Shown here: piece by piece, positions 26,994 to 37,682 of the stretch
How positions within the stretch are numbered: position 1 is the first letter of the stretch
Layout of the letters: each line of letters begins with the position of its first letter
DNA from: Mesorhizobium loti
GTDB taxonomy: Bacteria > Pseudomonadota > Alphaproteobacteria > Rhizobiales > Rhizobiaceae
Assembly: GCF_001510895.1 (NCBI RefSeq)
Contig: NZ_LPWA01000001.1
Location: 248,001-312,000 of the forward strand
Length of the DNA stretch: 64,000 nt
Direction of reading: 5' to 3'
Translations under genes and position numbers: made by a program
The notes under the pieces: model-generated
The model's input: the letters and a program-made list of their open reading frames with translations, nothing else
Database searches by the model: none
What the model was told of the DNA's origin: nothing

Positions 26994-29992
26994 GAGGCGT
27001 TCTCCCTTTTCGTCGACGAACACCATGCCGGTGACTTCCACTTCGATCGTGCCATTCGGCATCGGCACGTAGAGCGTCTGGCCCATGCGGTCGCGGCCGC
27101 CGGCGACCAGCGCCAGCGCAATCGAACGGCCGCAATTCTGCGACCAATAGCTGGAGGTGACGTGGCCGATCATCTTCATCGGAATCGCCTGTTTCGGATC
27201 CGCGACGATCTGCGCCCCCTCTTCCAGTACGACCTTCGGGTCCTTGGTCTTCAGGCCGACCAGTTGCTTGCGGCCCTTGGCGACGAGGTCGGACCGCGCC
27301 ATGCCGCGGATGCCGACGAAGTCGGTCTTCCTCTTGCCGACCGCCCAGTCTAGCCCAGCATCGTTCGGCGTCACCGTGCCGTCGGTGTCCTGGCCGACGA
27401 TGATGTAGCCCTTCTCAGCGCGCAGCACGTGCATCGTTTCGGTGCCGTAAGCGGTCGCGCCATGCTTCTGGCCTTCGGCCCAAAGCGCTTCCCAGACGGC
27501 CTCACCGTAGTCGGCCGGCACGTTGACCTCGAAGCCGCGCTCGCCGGTGAAGGACATGCGGAACAGCCTCGTCGGCACACCGCAGATCTTGCCCTCGCGC
27601 ACCGACATATGCGGCAGCGCCTCGTCCGACATGTCGATGCCTTCGACCAGCGGCGTGATGATCTCGCGTGACTTCGGCCCCTGCACCGCGATCACCGCCC
27701 ACTGCTCGGTGATCGAGGTCAGCCAGACATTGAGATGCGGAAATTCGGTCTGAAGATAATCCTCCATGTGGTGCATGACGCGCGGCGCGCCGCCGGTCGT
27801 CGTCGTCACATGGAAGCGGTCCGGCGCCAGCTGCCGACGACGCCGTCGTCATAGATGAAGCCGTCCTCGCGCAGCATGATGCCATAGCGGCAGCGGCCGG
27901 GCTCCAGCTTCTCCCACGGATTGGTGTAGAGCAGTTCCATGAACTTCGCAGCGTCCGGCCCGACCACCTCGATCTTGCCGAGCGTCGAGGCGTCGAACAG
28001 GCCGGCCGTCTTGCGAACCGTCACGCATTCGCGGTCGACGGCGGCGTGCATATCCTCGCCGGCTTTCGGAAAATACCAGGCGCGCTTCCACTGGCCGACA
28101 TCCTCGAACACCGCACCATGCGCGGCTGCCCAGCCATGGGTGGCCGTCTTACGCGTCGGATCAAAAAGCGGACCCCGCGCGTGGCCGACGATCGAGCCGA
28201 AGGTCACCGGCGTATAGGGCGCGCGGAAGGTGGTGAGGCCAACCTGCGGGATCGGCTTGCCGAGCGTCTCGGCGGCGATCGCCAGGCCGTGCATGTTCGA
28301 CGTCTTGCCCTGGTCGGTCGCCATGCCGTTGGTGGTGAAGCGCTTGACATGCTCGATCGAGTGCATGCCTTCATGCACCGCCTGGCGGATGTCCTTGGCG
28401 GTGACGTCGTTCTGGAAATCGACGAAGGCCTTGACCGTGGTGTCCGGTCCGGCACCGGGAGCGGCACCCAGCATGCCGCGCGACCAGCTTTCGCTGGCAT
28501 CGACCTTCGGCTTGGCGCCCTTGCCGGCCTTAACGCTGGAATCCTTGCCGCCGGCGTCCTTCGCCGCCTTGGCGCCGGCCGCATAGGCCTCGTCGATCGT
28601 CGCGGAGAGCCCGTCCGTGCCGTTGCAGGCGCCGACCGACATGCAGTCCTGCGCGTAGGTTCCCGGCACGAAGCGCCGCGTCTCCTCGTTGAAGGCGACC
28701 TTGCCGCGCGACTGCGAGAAGAGATGCACCGACGGCGTCCAGCCGGCCGACATCAGGATGGCGTCGACGGGAATCGTGCGCTCGCCGCCGCCGGTCTTCG
28801 GCTGCACGGTCATCGAGGAGACGCGCAGCTTGCCGCCGGCGCGGACCACCGCACGGCCGAAATTGATCTCGATGCCGAGGCCTCTCGCCTCGTCGATCAC
28901 CGGTCCGGACGGGTTGTCGCGCAGGTCGACGATCGCCGCGATATTGACGCCGGCTTTCTTCAGATCGATCGCCGCCGCGTAAGCCGAGTCGTTCGCCGTA
29001 TAGACGCCGACATTCCGGCCGACCGCGACGCCATAGTGGTTGAGATAGGTGCGCGCGGCAGAGGCCAGCATGACGCCCGGACGGTCGTTGTTGGCGAACA
29101 CCATATGCCGCTCGATGGCGCCAGTCGCCAGCACCACGCGCTTGGCGCGAACCTGCCACAGGCGCTCGCGTGCGAGCTCGCGGCCCGGGGCCTTGAGATG
29201 GTCGCTGACCCGCTCGACAAGGCCGACGAAGTTCTGCGCGTAATATCCAAAAGCAGTCGTGCGGGAGAGCACGCGAACATTGTCCATCGCCTTGAGCTTC
29301 GCGATCGCATCTTGAGCCCAGGCATAGCCATTCTCGCCGTCGATCCTGGCGCCGCTCTCGAAGCGCAGGCTGCCGCCGAATTCCGCCTGCTCGTCGGCGA
29401 TGATGACCCGCACGCCGGTTTCGGCCGCGGCGAGAGCCGCGGCGATGCCGGCGGCACCGCCGCCCAGCACCAGCACCTCGCAATGCGCGTAGCGCGCGGC
29501 ATAATGGTCGGGGTCCGGTCGGTCGGGAGAAACGCCAAGGCCGGCGGCGGCACGGATCTTCGGCTCGTAGAGGTTCTTCCAGGCCGACTTCGGCCACATG
29601 AAGGTCTTGTAGTAGAAGCCGGCCGAAAACATCGGCGAGGCAATGTCGTTGACCGCGCCGACGTCGAAGGCAAGCGAAGGCCAGCGGTTCTGCGAATGTG
29701 CCGTGAGCCCGTTATAGAGCTCCTGCACGGTCGCCCGCACATTCGGCGTCTTGCGCGCATCGTCGCGCACGATCTGCACCAGCGCGTTGGGCTCTTCAGC
29801 GCCGGCCGACAGGAAGCCGCGCGGGCGATGGTATTTGAAGGAACGACCGACCAGATGCACGCCGTTGGCGAGCAGCGCCGAGGCGAGCGTATCGCCCTCG
29901 ATGCCGACATAGGACTTGCCGTCGAAGCTGAACGAGGCGGTCTTGGCCTGCTTGAGGCGCCCGGCGCCGGAAATGCGGAAGGCGGCGTTCAT
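26985..29992 (-). CDS. soxA: Sarcosine oxidase alpha subunit (one frame break)
   Basis: Large subunit, about 1002 residues once one base near 27832 is restored. The N-terminus has a ferredoxin-like segment, then a dinucleotide site VLVLGGGAAGIAAALAAAE near residue 175. The C-terminal half resembles the T-protein (GcvT) folate-binding aminomethyltransferase (RYGIMLREDGFIYDDGVV; AVQGPKSREIITPLV; ERGFEVNVPADYGEAVWEAL). The break falls within the GcvT-like domain, and both sides match the family, so it is probably a sequence error. It overlaps soxD by four bases and soxG by nine. Confidence 0.9.
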
Positions 29993-30285
29993 TTCGAGGC
30001 TCCAGGCAGCTTCGCAGGCTTCGGCTCGCCGGCCTTGTAGGTCATGACGAACTTGTCGGTGACGGTGTCGCGCACGGCGTTGAAGAAGCGCGCGCAGCCA
30101 TGGATGTGCCGCCAGCGCTCATAGATGACGCCTTTCGGGTTCGAGCGGATGAAGAAGAATTTCTCGAAATCATCGTCGCTCTCGCCGGCAATGTTGGTCG
30201 AGCGCACCACATGCGCCTCGCCGGCATTGCGGAATTCGAGTTCCGGGCGCTCTTCCTCGCAATAGGGACAGCGGATGAGAAGCAT
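29989..30285 (-). CDS. soxD: Sarcosine oxidase delta subunit
   Basis: A 98-residue zinc-binding subunit. The start MLLIRCPYCEEERPELEF carries the CPYC zinc-knuckle pair; a distal His and Cys (HIHGCARFF) supply the remaining ligands. FFFIRSNPKGVIYERWRH is a family hallmark. ATG 30285 is chosen over a longer frame. The stop overlaps the soxA start as ATGA. Confidence 0.93.
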   Translation of the reverse strand: MLLIRCPYCEEERPELEFRNAGEAHVVRSTNIAGESDDDFEKFFFIRSNPKGVIYERWRHIHGCARFFNAVRDTVTDKFVMTYKAGEPKPAKLPGASK

Positions 30286-30296
30286 CTGGGTTGATC

Positions 30297-30719
30297 CTAC
30301 AATTCGCCATGGCCGACGCGGGCGCCGGCCGGTTGATCGCAAAGCCTCCGGCCAAGCGCCGCGAAGGGCGCGACGAGCCGCATGCGTTCCTCGACGTTGG
30401 CCGAGGGTTTGAACAGCGCCCGGTTCGCCATATTGCCGAGCGTAAGCTGCATCGGGTCTGTGGTGACGATGACGCCACGCGGATGGAAGGGCTCGCCTTC
30501 GCCCAGCTCCTTCGGCCTGTTCTCGAAGAACATCACCGCCTTGCGGCCGCCGCTCCAGACGCAGGCCAGAAAACCGTCATCGACCGAGAAGGGCCAATCC
30601 GCCTCGTGGTCCGTCCGGCTGATCGCCTGCAAACGCACTTCGCCCGGCGTGGGCACATGGAAAAGCCCTTGCTCGCCGGCGAGCACCAGCGGCATCGCGA
30701 CAGCCATTTCGGCCATCAT
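30297..30719 (-). CDS. Conserved-looking protein inside the sox operon
   Basis: A 140-residue soluble protein between soxB and soxD, which are usually adjacent. It starts at 30719 in a TGATG overlap with the soxB stop and ends 11 bases before soxD. The sequence (PLVLAGEQGLFHVPTPGEV; PFSVDDGFLACVWSGGRKAVMFFENRP) has no cysteines for metal binding except Cys in FLACVW and RRLCDQP, and no membrane segment. The coupling suggests real translation and a role tied to sarcosine oxidase. I do not recognise a family. Confidence 0.7.
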   Translation of the reverse strand: MMAEMAVAMPLVLAGEQGLFHVPTPGEVRLQAISRTDHEADWPFSVDDGFLACVWSGGRKAVMFFENRPKELGEGEPFHPRGVIVTTDPMQLTLGNMANRALFKPSANVEERMRLVAPFAALGRRLCDQPAGARVGHGEL

Positions 30720-31972
30720 CAGTGCGCCACCGCCGCCGCCGCCGCCTCGTCGATGAGACGGCCGGTGCGGAACCGCTCAAGCGTGAACGGCGCGTTGATC
30801 GGATGCGGATCGTCCCTGGCGATGGTGTGGGCAAAGACGTTGCCCGAACCCGGCGTCGCCTTGAAGCCGCCCGTGCCCCAGCCGCAATTGACGTAGAGGC
30901 CCTTGACCGGCGTCTTCGCCAGGATCGGCGAGCGGTCGGGCGTCACGTCGACGATACCGCCCCAGGAACGCAGCATCTTCATCCGGGTGAAGATCGGGAA
31001 CATCTCGCAGATGGCGTCGAGCGTGTGCTGCAGGATGTGCAGGCCGCCGGTCTGCGAATAGGAAATATACTGGTCGGTGCCGGCGCCGATCACCAGCTCG
31101 CCCTTATCGGACTGTGAGATATAGGCGTGCACGGTGTTCGACATGATCACGCAGGGCACGACCGGCTTGACCGGCTCCGACACCAGCGCCTGCAGCGGAT
31201 AGCTTTCGAGCGGCATGCGCACGCCGGCCATGTCCATGATCACCGAGGAATGGCCGGCCGCGACCACGCCGACCTTCTTGGCGCCGATGAAGCCACGCGT
31301 CGTCTCGACGCCGGCGACCGCGCCGTTGGCGGCGCGCTTGATGCCGGTGACCTCGCAGTTCTGGATGATGTGCACGCCGCGCGCCGAAGCGCCCCGCGCA
31401 TAGCCCCAGGCGACCGCATCGTGCCGCGCCGTGCCGCCGCGACGCTGGAGCGCGGCGCCCATAACCGGATAGCGCACGTCTCTGGCGATGTTCAGCGGCG
31501 GACAGAATTCCTTCGCCTGCTCCGGCGTCAGCCACTCATTGTCGATGCCGTTGAGACGGTTGGCATGGATGTGGCGCTTGAACACCTGCACGTCATGCAC
31601 ATTGTGGGCGAGCATCATGACGCCGCGCGGCGAATACATCACGTTGTAGTTGAGCTCCTGGCTAAGCCCATCCCACAGCTTCAGCGCATGGTCGTAGATG
31701 CCCGCGCTCTCGTCATAGAGATAGTTGGAGCGGATGATGGTGGTGTTGCGACCGGTGTTGCCGCCGCCGAGCCAGCCCTTTTCCAGCACCGCGATATTGG
31801 TGATGCCGTGCTCGGTCGCCAGATAATAGGCGGTCGCCAGGCCGTGCCCGCCGGCACCGACGATGATGACGTCATATTCCTTCTTCGGCTCGGGCGAGGT
31901 CCATTGCTCTTCCCAGCCCTTGTGGCCGCGCATCGCCTCGCGGGCGATGGCGAATACCGAGTATTTCTTCAC
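30719..31972 (-). CDS. soxB: Sarcosine oxidase beta subunit
   Basis: A ~417-residue FAD/FMN flavoprotein subunit that oxidises sarcosine. The FAD motif [19 protein letters not shown] lies near residues 32-50, and [13 protein letters not shown] is the covalent-FMN region typical of SoxB. The GTG at 31972 gives [20 protein letters not shown], matching known SoxB starts; an in-frame ATG six codons upstream (31990) is possible. First gene of the B-x-D-A-G operon. The 180 bases upstream hold no recognisable riboswitch. Confidence 0.93.
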   Translation of the reverse strand: MKKYSVFAIAREAMRGHKGWEEQWTSPEPKKEYDVIIVGAGGHGLATAYYLATEHGITNIAVLEKGWLGGGNTGRNTTIIRSNYLYDESAGIYDHALKLWDGLSQELNYNVMYSPRGVMMLAHNVHDVQVFKRHIHANRLNGIDNEWLTPEQAKEFCPPLNIARDVRYPVMGAALQRRGGTARHDAVAWGYARGASARGVHIIQNCEVTGIKRAANGAVAGVETTRGFIGAKKVGVVAAGHSSVIMDMAGVRMPLESYPLQALVSEPVKPVVPCVIMSNTVHAYISQSDKGELVIGAGTDQYISYSQTGGLHILQHTLDAICEMFPIFTRMKMLRSWGGIVDVTPDRSPILAKTPVKGLYVNCGWGTGGFKATPGSGNVFAHTIARDDPHPINAPFTLERFRTGRLIDEAAAAAVAH

Positions 31973-32172
31973 GTTGTAGCCTCGCGCCAAAAATCGCGGA
32001 TCTCATCCGGGCCTCTCCCGGCACGCGAGGTTTATCACTAACCGAAACCGCGCCGCCATCCTTGCACTGTTTGCGACGGCGCTTGCCGTTTTGCGCCGCA
32101 GTGAAAATGATGCATCCGATCTGGCTTCCGTGATTGTCTTCGGCGACACTTCCTGTCGCGTGACGCTAGAGG

Positions 32173-32547
32173 ATGAAGATGGGTAACGCCTGGTGGAATC
32201 TGACCCTGCGCTTTCTGCTCGAGCTTTCGGCATTGCTTGGCCTCGGCATGGCCGGCTGGAGCATTCCGGCCGAGTTCTGGCGCTGGATTTTCGCCATTGC
32301 CTTGCCGCTCGTCGCGGCTGTGTTGTGGGGCACCTTCGCTGTGCTCAATGATCCGAGCCGATCTGGCCGGACCCCGGTGCCGGTGTCGGGCGCCGTCAGG
32401 TTGGTGCTGGAACTTGTCATATTGTTTGGCGGTGCCGCCGGATTCTATCTGGCCGGTCATGCGGCGACTGGCATCGTCATGGCTCTGCTGATCGCCTTCA
32501 GCTACGCCTTCTCACTGGACCGGCTGGGCTGGCTGTTGCGGCAGTAG
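32173..32547 (+). CDS. YrdB/DUF2568-family membrane protein
   Basis: A 124-residue protein with four hydrophobic helices and little else. WNLTLRFLLELSALLGLGMAGW and LNDPSRSGRTPVPVSGAVRLVLEL match the YrdB (DUF2568) family. Function unknown. It is divergent from soxB and precedes an SDR gene on the same strand with a gap of about 100 bases. Confidence 0.8.
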   Translation: MKMGNAWWNLTLRFLLELSALLGLGMAGWSIPAEFWRWIFAIALPLVAAVLWGTFAVLNDPSRSGRTPVPVSGAVRLVLELVILFGGAAGFYLAGHAATGIVMALLIAFSYAFSLDRLGWLLRQ

Positions 32548-32650
32548 GGCAACAGCCGTCTTTGCAGGTTTTGGGTGGCCGCGACCATCCTCATTTGCGA
32601 CCAAGCGTCCGACCGCCGGCAAGACCGGCACAGTGGAAGGATGCAGAAAA

Positions 32651-33409
32651 ATGTTCGCACTCACCAACAAGGTCGCGATCGTCACCGGCGCCAGCTCCGG
32701 CATCGGCCGCGCCACCGCTAAACTGTTTGCCGAGCAGGGCGCCAGCCTCGTCGTCTCAGCGCGCCGCCAAGCTGAGCTCGACGCGCTCGTGGGCGAAATC
32801 GAGGAGGCCGGCGGCAGCGCTGCAGCGCTTGCGGGCGACGTCCGGGACGAAGCCTATGCCAAGGCCTTGGTCGAGCTCGCCGTCGAACGGTTCGGCGGCC
32901 TCAACATCGCCTTCAACAATGCCGGCGCCGTCGGTCAGATGGGGCCGATTTCCGACTTGTCGCTGGATAGCTGGCGTGAGACGCTCGATACCAATCTCAC
33001 CAGCGCGTTTCTTGGCGCGAAGTACCAGGTGCCGGCGATGATCGAACGGGGCGGCGGTTCGCTGATCTTCACCTCCACTTTTGTCGGCCACACCGTCGGC
33101 ATGCCCGGCATGACCGGCTACGCAGCGAGCAAGGCCGGCCTGATCGGATTGACGCAGGTGCTTGCCGCCGAATACGGCCCGAAAGCCATTCGCGTCAACG
33201 CGCTCCTGCCGGGCGGCACCGATACACCCGCGGCGACGTTCAAGACGCCGGAATCGCGGACATTCGTCGAAAACCTGCATGCCTTGAAGCGTGTGGCACA
33301 GCCGGAAGAGATCGCCCGTTCGGCACTCTACCTTGCCTCCGACGCCTCGAGCTTCACCACCGGCACGGCGCTGTTTGCCGATGGCGGCGTATCGATCAAC
33401 CGGACGTGA
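32651..33409 (+). CDS. Short-chain dehydrogenase/reductase
   Basis: A 252-residue SDR with TGASSGIGRATAKLF at residues ~13-27, NNAGAVGQMG near 89, and catalytic YAASKAGLIGL near 157. It ends SFTTGTALFADGGVSI. ATG 32651 is chosen over a GTG six codons upstream because it places the Rossmann motif at the usual distance. Substrate unknown; no operon partner of known function. Confidence 0.88.
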   Translation: MFALTNKVAIVTGASSGIGRATAKLFAEQGASLVVSARRQAELDALVGEIEEAGGSAAALAGDVRDEAYAKALVELAVERFGGLNIAFNNAGAVGQMGPISDLSLDSWRETLDTNLTSAFLGAKYQVPAMIERGGGSLIFTSTFVGHTVGMPGMTGYAASKAGLIGLTQVLAAEYGPKAIRVNALLPGGTDTPAATFKTPESRTFVENLHALKRVAQPEEIARSALYLASDASSFTTGTALFADGGVSINRT

Positions 33410-33518
33410 TCCGCCTTCGCGGACAGCAAACATGCTCATCCGCTGAAATCTCGTACCACGGCCTTGCAATCCGGTCCGATTTGACGATTTGGTTTCCCGT
33501 CGAAAACGGACCAGACGG

Positions 33519-33905
33519 ATGCTGCTGATCAGAACCTACGTCGCCCAGAGCGCCATCGAAGGCGTCGGTGTTTTCGCCGCCGAGCCGGTCAGGAAGGGCG
33601 CCTCGATCTGGCGGCTCGATCCCGATTTCGATCGGCTGATCCCGAAGGAGAAATATGACGCGGCGCCGCCGCATCTGCGCGAATTGCTCGACCGCTACGC
33701 CTATCCGAGCCCGGACAAGCCGGGTTTCATGGTCTATGAGGTCGACAATGGCCGCTTCATGAATCACTCGGAACGGCCGAACACGGATTTCTCCCAATAT
33801 GGCGGCGCCACTGCCACCCGGGATATCGCGGCCGGCGAAGAAATCACCTGCGATTATGGCGAGTTCTTCGAGGATTTCGCCCGCCTGCATTTGGCGACGG
33901 CCTAG
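33519..33905 (+). CDS. SET-domain protein (putative lysine methyltransferase)
   Basis: A 128-residue protein consisting of little more than a SET core: [17 protein letters not shown] at the N-terminus, [12 protein letters not shown] (the NHS motif that contacts S-adenosylmethionine) near residue 85, and [12 protein letters not shown] (catalytic Tyr). ATG 33519 gives [19 protein letters not shown]. Bacterial copies often modify ribosomal or unknown proteins. It lies upstream of rpsU by ~180 bases; a link to ribosome modification would be speculative. Confidence 0.85.
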   Translation: MLLIRTYVAQSAIEGVGVFAAEPVRKGASIWRLDPDFDRLIPKEKYDAAPPHLRELLDRYAYPSPDKPGFMVYEVDNGRFMNHSERPNTDFSQYGGATATRDIAAGEEITCDYGEFFEDFARLHLATA

Positions 33906-34087
33906 GGCCGGGGCAGGCTAGACACGCAGTGCTCCGGTTTTTGATCGCGGTTTCCTGCAATCAACGGTGGACAGCACGGCCTGATTCTGCTATCAGCCGC
34001 CCACAATTCGCGGTGCAACCCGCCGCGGAGGTACAATGGCTATGGTCGTTTGCCTTATCGATTTCAAACCCGAAGACAGGATTGCAC

Positions 34088-34354
34088 GTGCAGGTACTCG
34101 TCCGCGACAACAACGTTGATCAGGCGCTTCGCGCGCTGAAGAAGAAGATGCAGCGCGAAGGTATTTTCCGCGAAATGAAGATGCGCGGTCACTACGAGAA
34201 GCCGTCCGAGAAGCGTGCCCGCGAGAAGGCGGAAGCCGTGCGCCGCGCCCGCAAGCTGGCCCGCAAGCGCGCGCAGCGCGAAGGCCTGCTGCCGATGACC
34301 CCGCGCCCGGCTCCGGCTGGTGCTGCCGGCGCATCGCGCTCGCCGCGCTCATAA
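34088..34354 (+). CDS. rpsU: 30S ribosomal protein S21
   Basis: An 88-residue small-subunit protein. The GTG at 34088 gives [20 protein letters not shown], the exact S21 start; the longer frame upstream is non-homologous. The core is [21 protein letters not shown]. The C-terminal extension is basic, then Pro/Ala/Ser-rich ([18 protein letters not shown]), as in rhizobia. A strong terminator follows. Confidence 0.95.
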   Translation: MQVLVRDNNVDQALRALKKKMQREGIFREMKMRGHYEKPSEKRAREKAEAVRRARKLARKRAQREGLLPMTPRPAPAGAAGASRSPRS

Positions 34355-34386
34355 CGCCAATTTTTCGTCCTTTTCGAAGGATACCG

Positions 34387-34421
34387 AGGGTGGCGCGATG
34401 CGGAATCGCCGCCACCCTTTT
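34387..34421 (+). terminator. Intrinsic terminator of rpsU
   Basis: Hairpin AGGGTGGC-GCGAT-loop-ATCGC-C-GCCACCCT ending in TTTT, 33 bases after the rpsU stop. Confidence 0.85.
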
Positions 34422-34486
34422 GTTTATGTATTCGAGCCGGTTCGGAGAGGGAACGGACTGACGGCGCCGCGGCAGTGAGGACAAAG

Positions 34487-35338
34487 ATGAACGCAATTTC
34501 CGTGGAGCGCAGAACCGCTTTTCGCGGCTTCGCCCTGACGGCGGCCCTGCTTTCGGGCCTGACGCTTGCAGCATGCCAGACGACCCCGACGGGCGAGTTC
34601 AACTCGATCGACAAGGCGCAAGGGTCTACCGAGAACATTTCCTCGCTGTCGGCGGTCATCCAGCGCAACCCGCAGGATCCGGAAGGCTACAATGTGCGCG
34701 GCTCAGCCTATGGCCGTGGTGGCCAGTACCAGGCGGCCTTGAAGGATTTCGATAACGCCATCCAGCTCAACCCGAATTTCTACCAGGCCTATTCGAACCG
34801 GGCGCTCATCCAGCGCTTCCTCGGCAACCAGCAGGCCGCGCTAGCTGACTACAACCGGTCGATCCAGATCAACGCCAACTACGACGCCGCCTATATCGGC
34901 CGCGGCAATCTCTACCGCAAGGCTGGCCGCACCCAGGATGCCTTCAACGATTTCCAGAAGGCGATTCAGCTCGATACGACCGACGCCCGTGCCTATCACA
35001 ATCGCGGCCTGATCTATCAGAGCCAGGGCCAGCACAAGTTTGCCATCGAGGATTTCTCGACCGCGATCTCGCTGGCGCCGGACGCCGCCGAGCCCTACAA
35101 CGGCCGCGGCCTCTCCTATCTGGCGACGGGCGACGAGGACAATGCCTTCGCCGACTTCAACATGGCCATCAAGCTGGACGGCAAGAACGCCGAGGCCTGG
35201 GCCAACCAGGCGCTGATCTACGAAAAGCGCGGCGACAAGGTAAGGGCGGCCAAGTCCTACCGCGAGGCTGTCCACCTTGACCCGAACTACCAGCCGGCCA
35301 AGGACGGACTATCCCGTACCGGCGGCAACGCCAGCTGA
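34487..35338 (+). CDS. TPR-repeat lipoprotein (NlpI-like)
   Basis: A 283-residue lipoprotein. The signal peptide ends in a lipobox LTLAAC at about residue 27 (MNAISVERRTAFRGF start, ATG 34487). About six tetratricopeptide repeats fill residues ~65-275 (e.g. AYGRGGQYQAALKDFDNAIQ, AYIGRGNLYRKAGRTQDAFN, AWANQALIYEKRGDKVRAAK). Such proteins scaffold envelope complexes and, like NlpI, may bind proteases or peptidoglycan enzymes. Partner unknown. Confidence 0.88.
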   Translation: MNAISVERRTAFRGFALTAALLSGLTLAACQTTPTGEFNSIDKAQGSTENISSLSAVIQRNPQDPEGYNVRGSAYGRGGQYQAALKDFDNAIQLNPNFYQAYSNRALIQRFLGNQQAALADYNRSIQINANYDAAYIGRGNLYRKAGRTQDAFNDFQKAIQLDTTDARAYHNRGLIYQSQGQHKFAIEDFSTAISLAPDAAEPYNGRGLSYLATGDEDNAFADFNMAIKLDGKNAEAWANQALIYEKRGDKVRAAKSYREAVHLDPNYQPAKDGLSRTGGNAS

Positions 35339-35368
35339 TCGGAAGCTGACGCTGGGGGGTGCCGCACG

Positions 35369-35386
35369 CCCCGGTCGTCGCCGGGG
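35369..35386 (+). terminator. GC-rich hairpin after the TPR lipoprotein gene
   Basis: CCCCGG (35369-35374), loop TCGTCG and CCGGGG (35381-35386) begin 31 bases past the stop. No T-run follows, so it may be an mRNA-end hairpin or Rho-dependent signal rather than an intrinsic terminator. Confidence 0.35.
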
Positions 35387-35540
35387 ATCGCAGTGTTGCG
35401 ACGCGGAGACGCCGGTTGCGATCCGTTAACCGCCCGACCCAATGCGTTAATCCTTGCCACGCTCGCGCCAAGTTTCCGGCGGAACGCTCCACGCACCTCG
35501 ACCGTTAACCGAGGCCAATTTTTGCGAAAGGACCTTTCCA

Positions 35541-36017
35541 ATGATCAAAACACTTGCCTGTGCCGCCGCCGCGCTTGCCGCCACGGTCCTCGCTTCCCCA
35601 GTCAACGCCGGCACGCTCCGGCTCGGCACGCTCGATTGCTCCATTGACGGGGGCACCGGCTATATCATCTCGTCAAACAAGGGTGTGTCCTGCGTCTTCC
35701 GGCCCTCTCATCACGGACCGGCCGAGATTTACACCGGGATGATCTCCAAGCTCGGCGTCGACGTCGGCAAGACGCATCAGGGTCAGCTCGTCTGGGCGGT
35801 CCTGGCCGCCACCCCCAGTCATGACGCGGGGGACCTCGCCGGTAGCTATTACGGTGTCAATGCCGAGGCGAGCGTGGTGACCGGCGGCGGCGCCAACGTC
35901 CTGGTCGGCGGATGGAACAGTGCCTTCATGCTTGAGCCGCTCAGCGTCCAGGCGCAGACCGGCGTCAATCTGGCCGTCACCGTGGCCTCGCTGGACCTCG
36001 TCCACTCCTACAAGTGA
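35541..36017 (+). CDS. DUF992 secreted protein
   Basis: A 158-residue exported protein. The signal peptide MIKTLACAAAALAATVLASP ends at VNAG. The mature part begins TLRLGTLDCSIDGGTGYII and contains a second Cys in GVSCVFRPS, a pair that matches DUF992 proteins of rhizobia. A Gly-rich GGGANVLVGGW segment lies near residue 120. Function unknown; expected in the periplasm or outer surface. ATG 35541 has RBS AAAGGACC. A terminator follows. Confidence 0.85.
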   Translation: MIKTLACAAAALAATVLASPVNAGTLRLGTLDCSIDGGTGYIISSNKGVSCVFRPSHHGPAEIYTGMISKLGVDVGKTHQGQLVWAVLAATPSHDAGDLAGSYYGVNAEASVVTGGGANVLVGGWNSAFMLEPLSVQAQTGVNLAVTVASLDLVHSYK

Positions 36018-36051
36018 ATCTTTAAGCTTCGAAAGTCCGTCTAGTACACTT

Positions 36052-36086
36052 GGCCCGGAACACCTGTTCCGGGCCAGGTGCTTTTT
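36052..36086 (+). terminator. Intrinsic terminator after the DUF992 gene
   Basis: A perfect 11-bp stem GGCCCGGAACA / TGTTCCGGGCC with a two-base loop (36052-36075), followed by TTTTT at 36082-36086. Confidence 0.8.
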
Positions 36087-36246
36087 GAGAAGCGCCTAGG
36101 CAAAATCACGACCCGCTTGCAACGTCAAATTCGCGAAAAAGCCTCTTGAGCTCAACTGCGCTTGAGGTTCTACAAGCCGTGCCGAACTGGATCTGGCGAC
36201 TCCTTCAAAAGCGAATGAGGCTGCCAATGGCATCAAGGAGATCGAA

Positions 36247-37682
36247 GTGACGGCAGCAGGCAGCAACAAGGTAAATTGGCGGGCGCTGTGGGCAAGCGGC
36301 GACCTGGCGCGCTTTTGCTTCATCAGTCTGGGCATCCTGCTGCACGCCACCAATGAGACGATGGTGGCGACGGTGATGCCGGCCATGGTCGGCGAGCTGG
36401 CGGGCGTGCAACTGGTCGGCTGGTCGCTGGCGATCTACGAGCTCGGCGCCATCGTCGCGGGTGCTGCGGCCGGCCGCCTGGTAAGCTATGTCGCGCTGCG
36501 CTCCAACATGACGGTCGCTGCCTTGCTCTACGCTGCCGGCGCGCTGATCTGCGCCACGGCGCCTTCCATGCCGCTATTCCTCACCGGGCGCCTGGTCGAG
36601 GGACTTGGCGGCGGCGCGCTCGTGTCGCTGGCCTTCGTTTCGGTCGAGCGCCTGTTTGCGCGCAACATCTGGCCGCAGCTCTTCGGCATCATGTCGGCGA
36701 TCTGGGGCGTCGCCGCCTTCAGCGGACCGATGCTCGGCGCGATCATGACCGAGTTCCTGTCGTGGCGCTGGGCCTTCGGCGTCTTCACTTTCGGCGGCGC
36801 AGCGATGGCTCTGGCGAGCTTCATCGTGCTCGACACGCCCGAGGCCACGAAGCCGCAGGCCGGCAGCGGCACGGCGCCGCCCTTCCCCTACCCGGCGCTC
36901 GCCTGTCTCGCCGTCAGCGTGATGCTGATCGCCGCCGCCGGCATCGACATCGCCCTGCTGCGCTCGTCGCTGCTGCTGCTCGTCGGCCTGATCGGCCTGG
37001 CGCTGTTCTTCCGCATCGATGCTCTGAGGCCGCGCTCGCGCCTCTTCCCGTCGCCTTTGTTTTCATGGCGCTCGCCGCTTGGCAGCGGCATGACCATGGT
37101 TGCGGCATTCTCTGTGGCCACCTGCACCTTCACCATTTACGGGCCGCTGCTTCTGACCACGCTTCATGGCATTCCGATCCTGACCACCGGCTACATCATC
37201 GCCGCCGAATCGATCGCCTGGTCGATCCTGTCGATCGCCATCGCCAATGCGCCGCTGGAACGCGAACGGCTGATCATCGTCATCGGCGCGCTGATGATCG
37301 CCTCGGGCCTCGCCGCTTCGCCTATGCCATCCCGTCAGGCTCGATCCCGCTGATCCTGCTATGTGCCCTGCTGCAGGGCGGCGGCTTCGGCGTCTGCTGG
37401 CCGTTCCTCACGCGCGTCATCGTCGCTTCGGCCCGCGAGGGCGAGCAGACGATCGCGTCGGCCGCCGTGCCGACCATGCAGCGCATCGGCTATGCGGTGG
37501 GCGCAGCCCTTGCCGGCATCGTCGCCAACGCCAGCGGCTTCTCCGAAGGCCTGAACCGCGAAGCGGCCGCAAGCGTTGCCGGCTGGCTGTTCCTGGCGTT
37601 CGTGCCGCTCGGCGTTCTGGGCTGCACAGCCGCGCTGAGGATTGCCGTTCCGGCCATGCGGCCTCAGGAGGCAACCAGCTAA
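36247..37682 (+). CDS. MFS transporter, drug:H+ antiporter type (one frame break)
   Basis: An exporter of about 478 residues when one base near 37319 is restored. The first reading frame runs from GTG 36247 (MTAAGSNKVNW) to IGALMIASGLA, the second from FAYAIPSGSIPLILLC to AMRPQEATS. TM1 motif HATNETMVATVMPAM, motif C-like VAAFSGPMLGAIM and roughly 13-14 hydrophobic segments fit the DHA2 group. AAGGAG lies just upstream. The 3' end overlaps the convergent coaBC by four bases. Substrate unknown. Confidence 0.82.
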
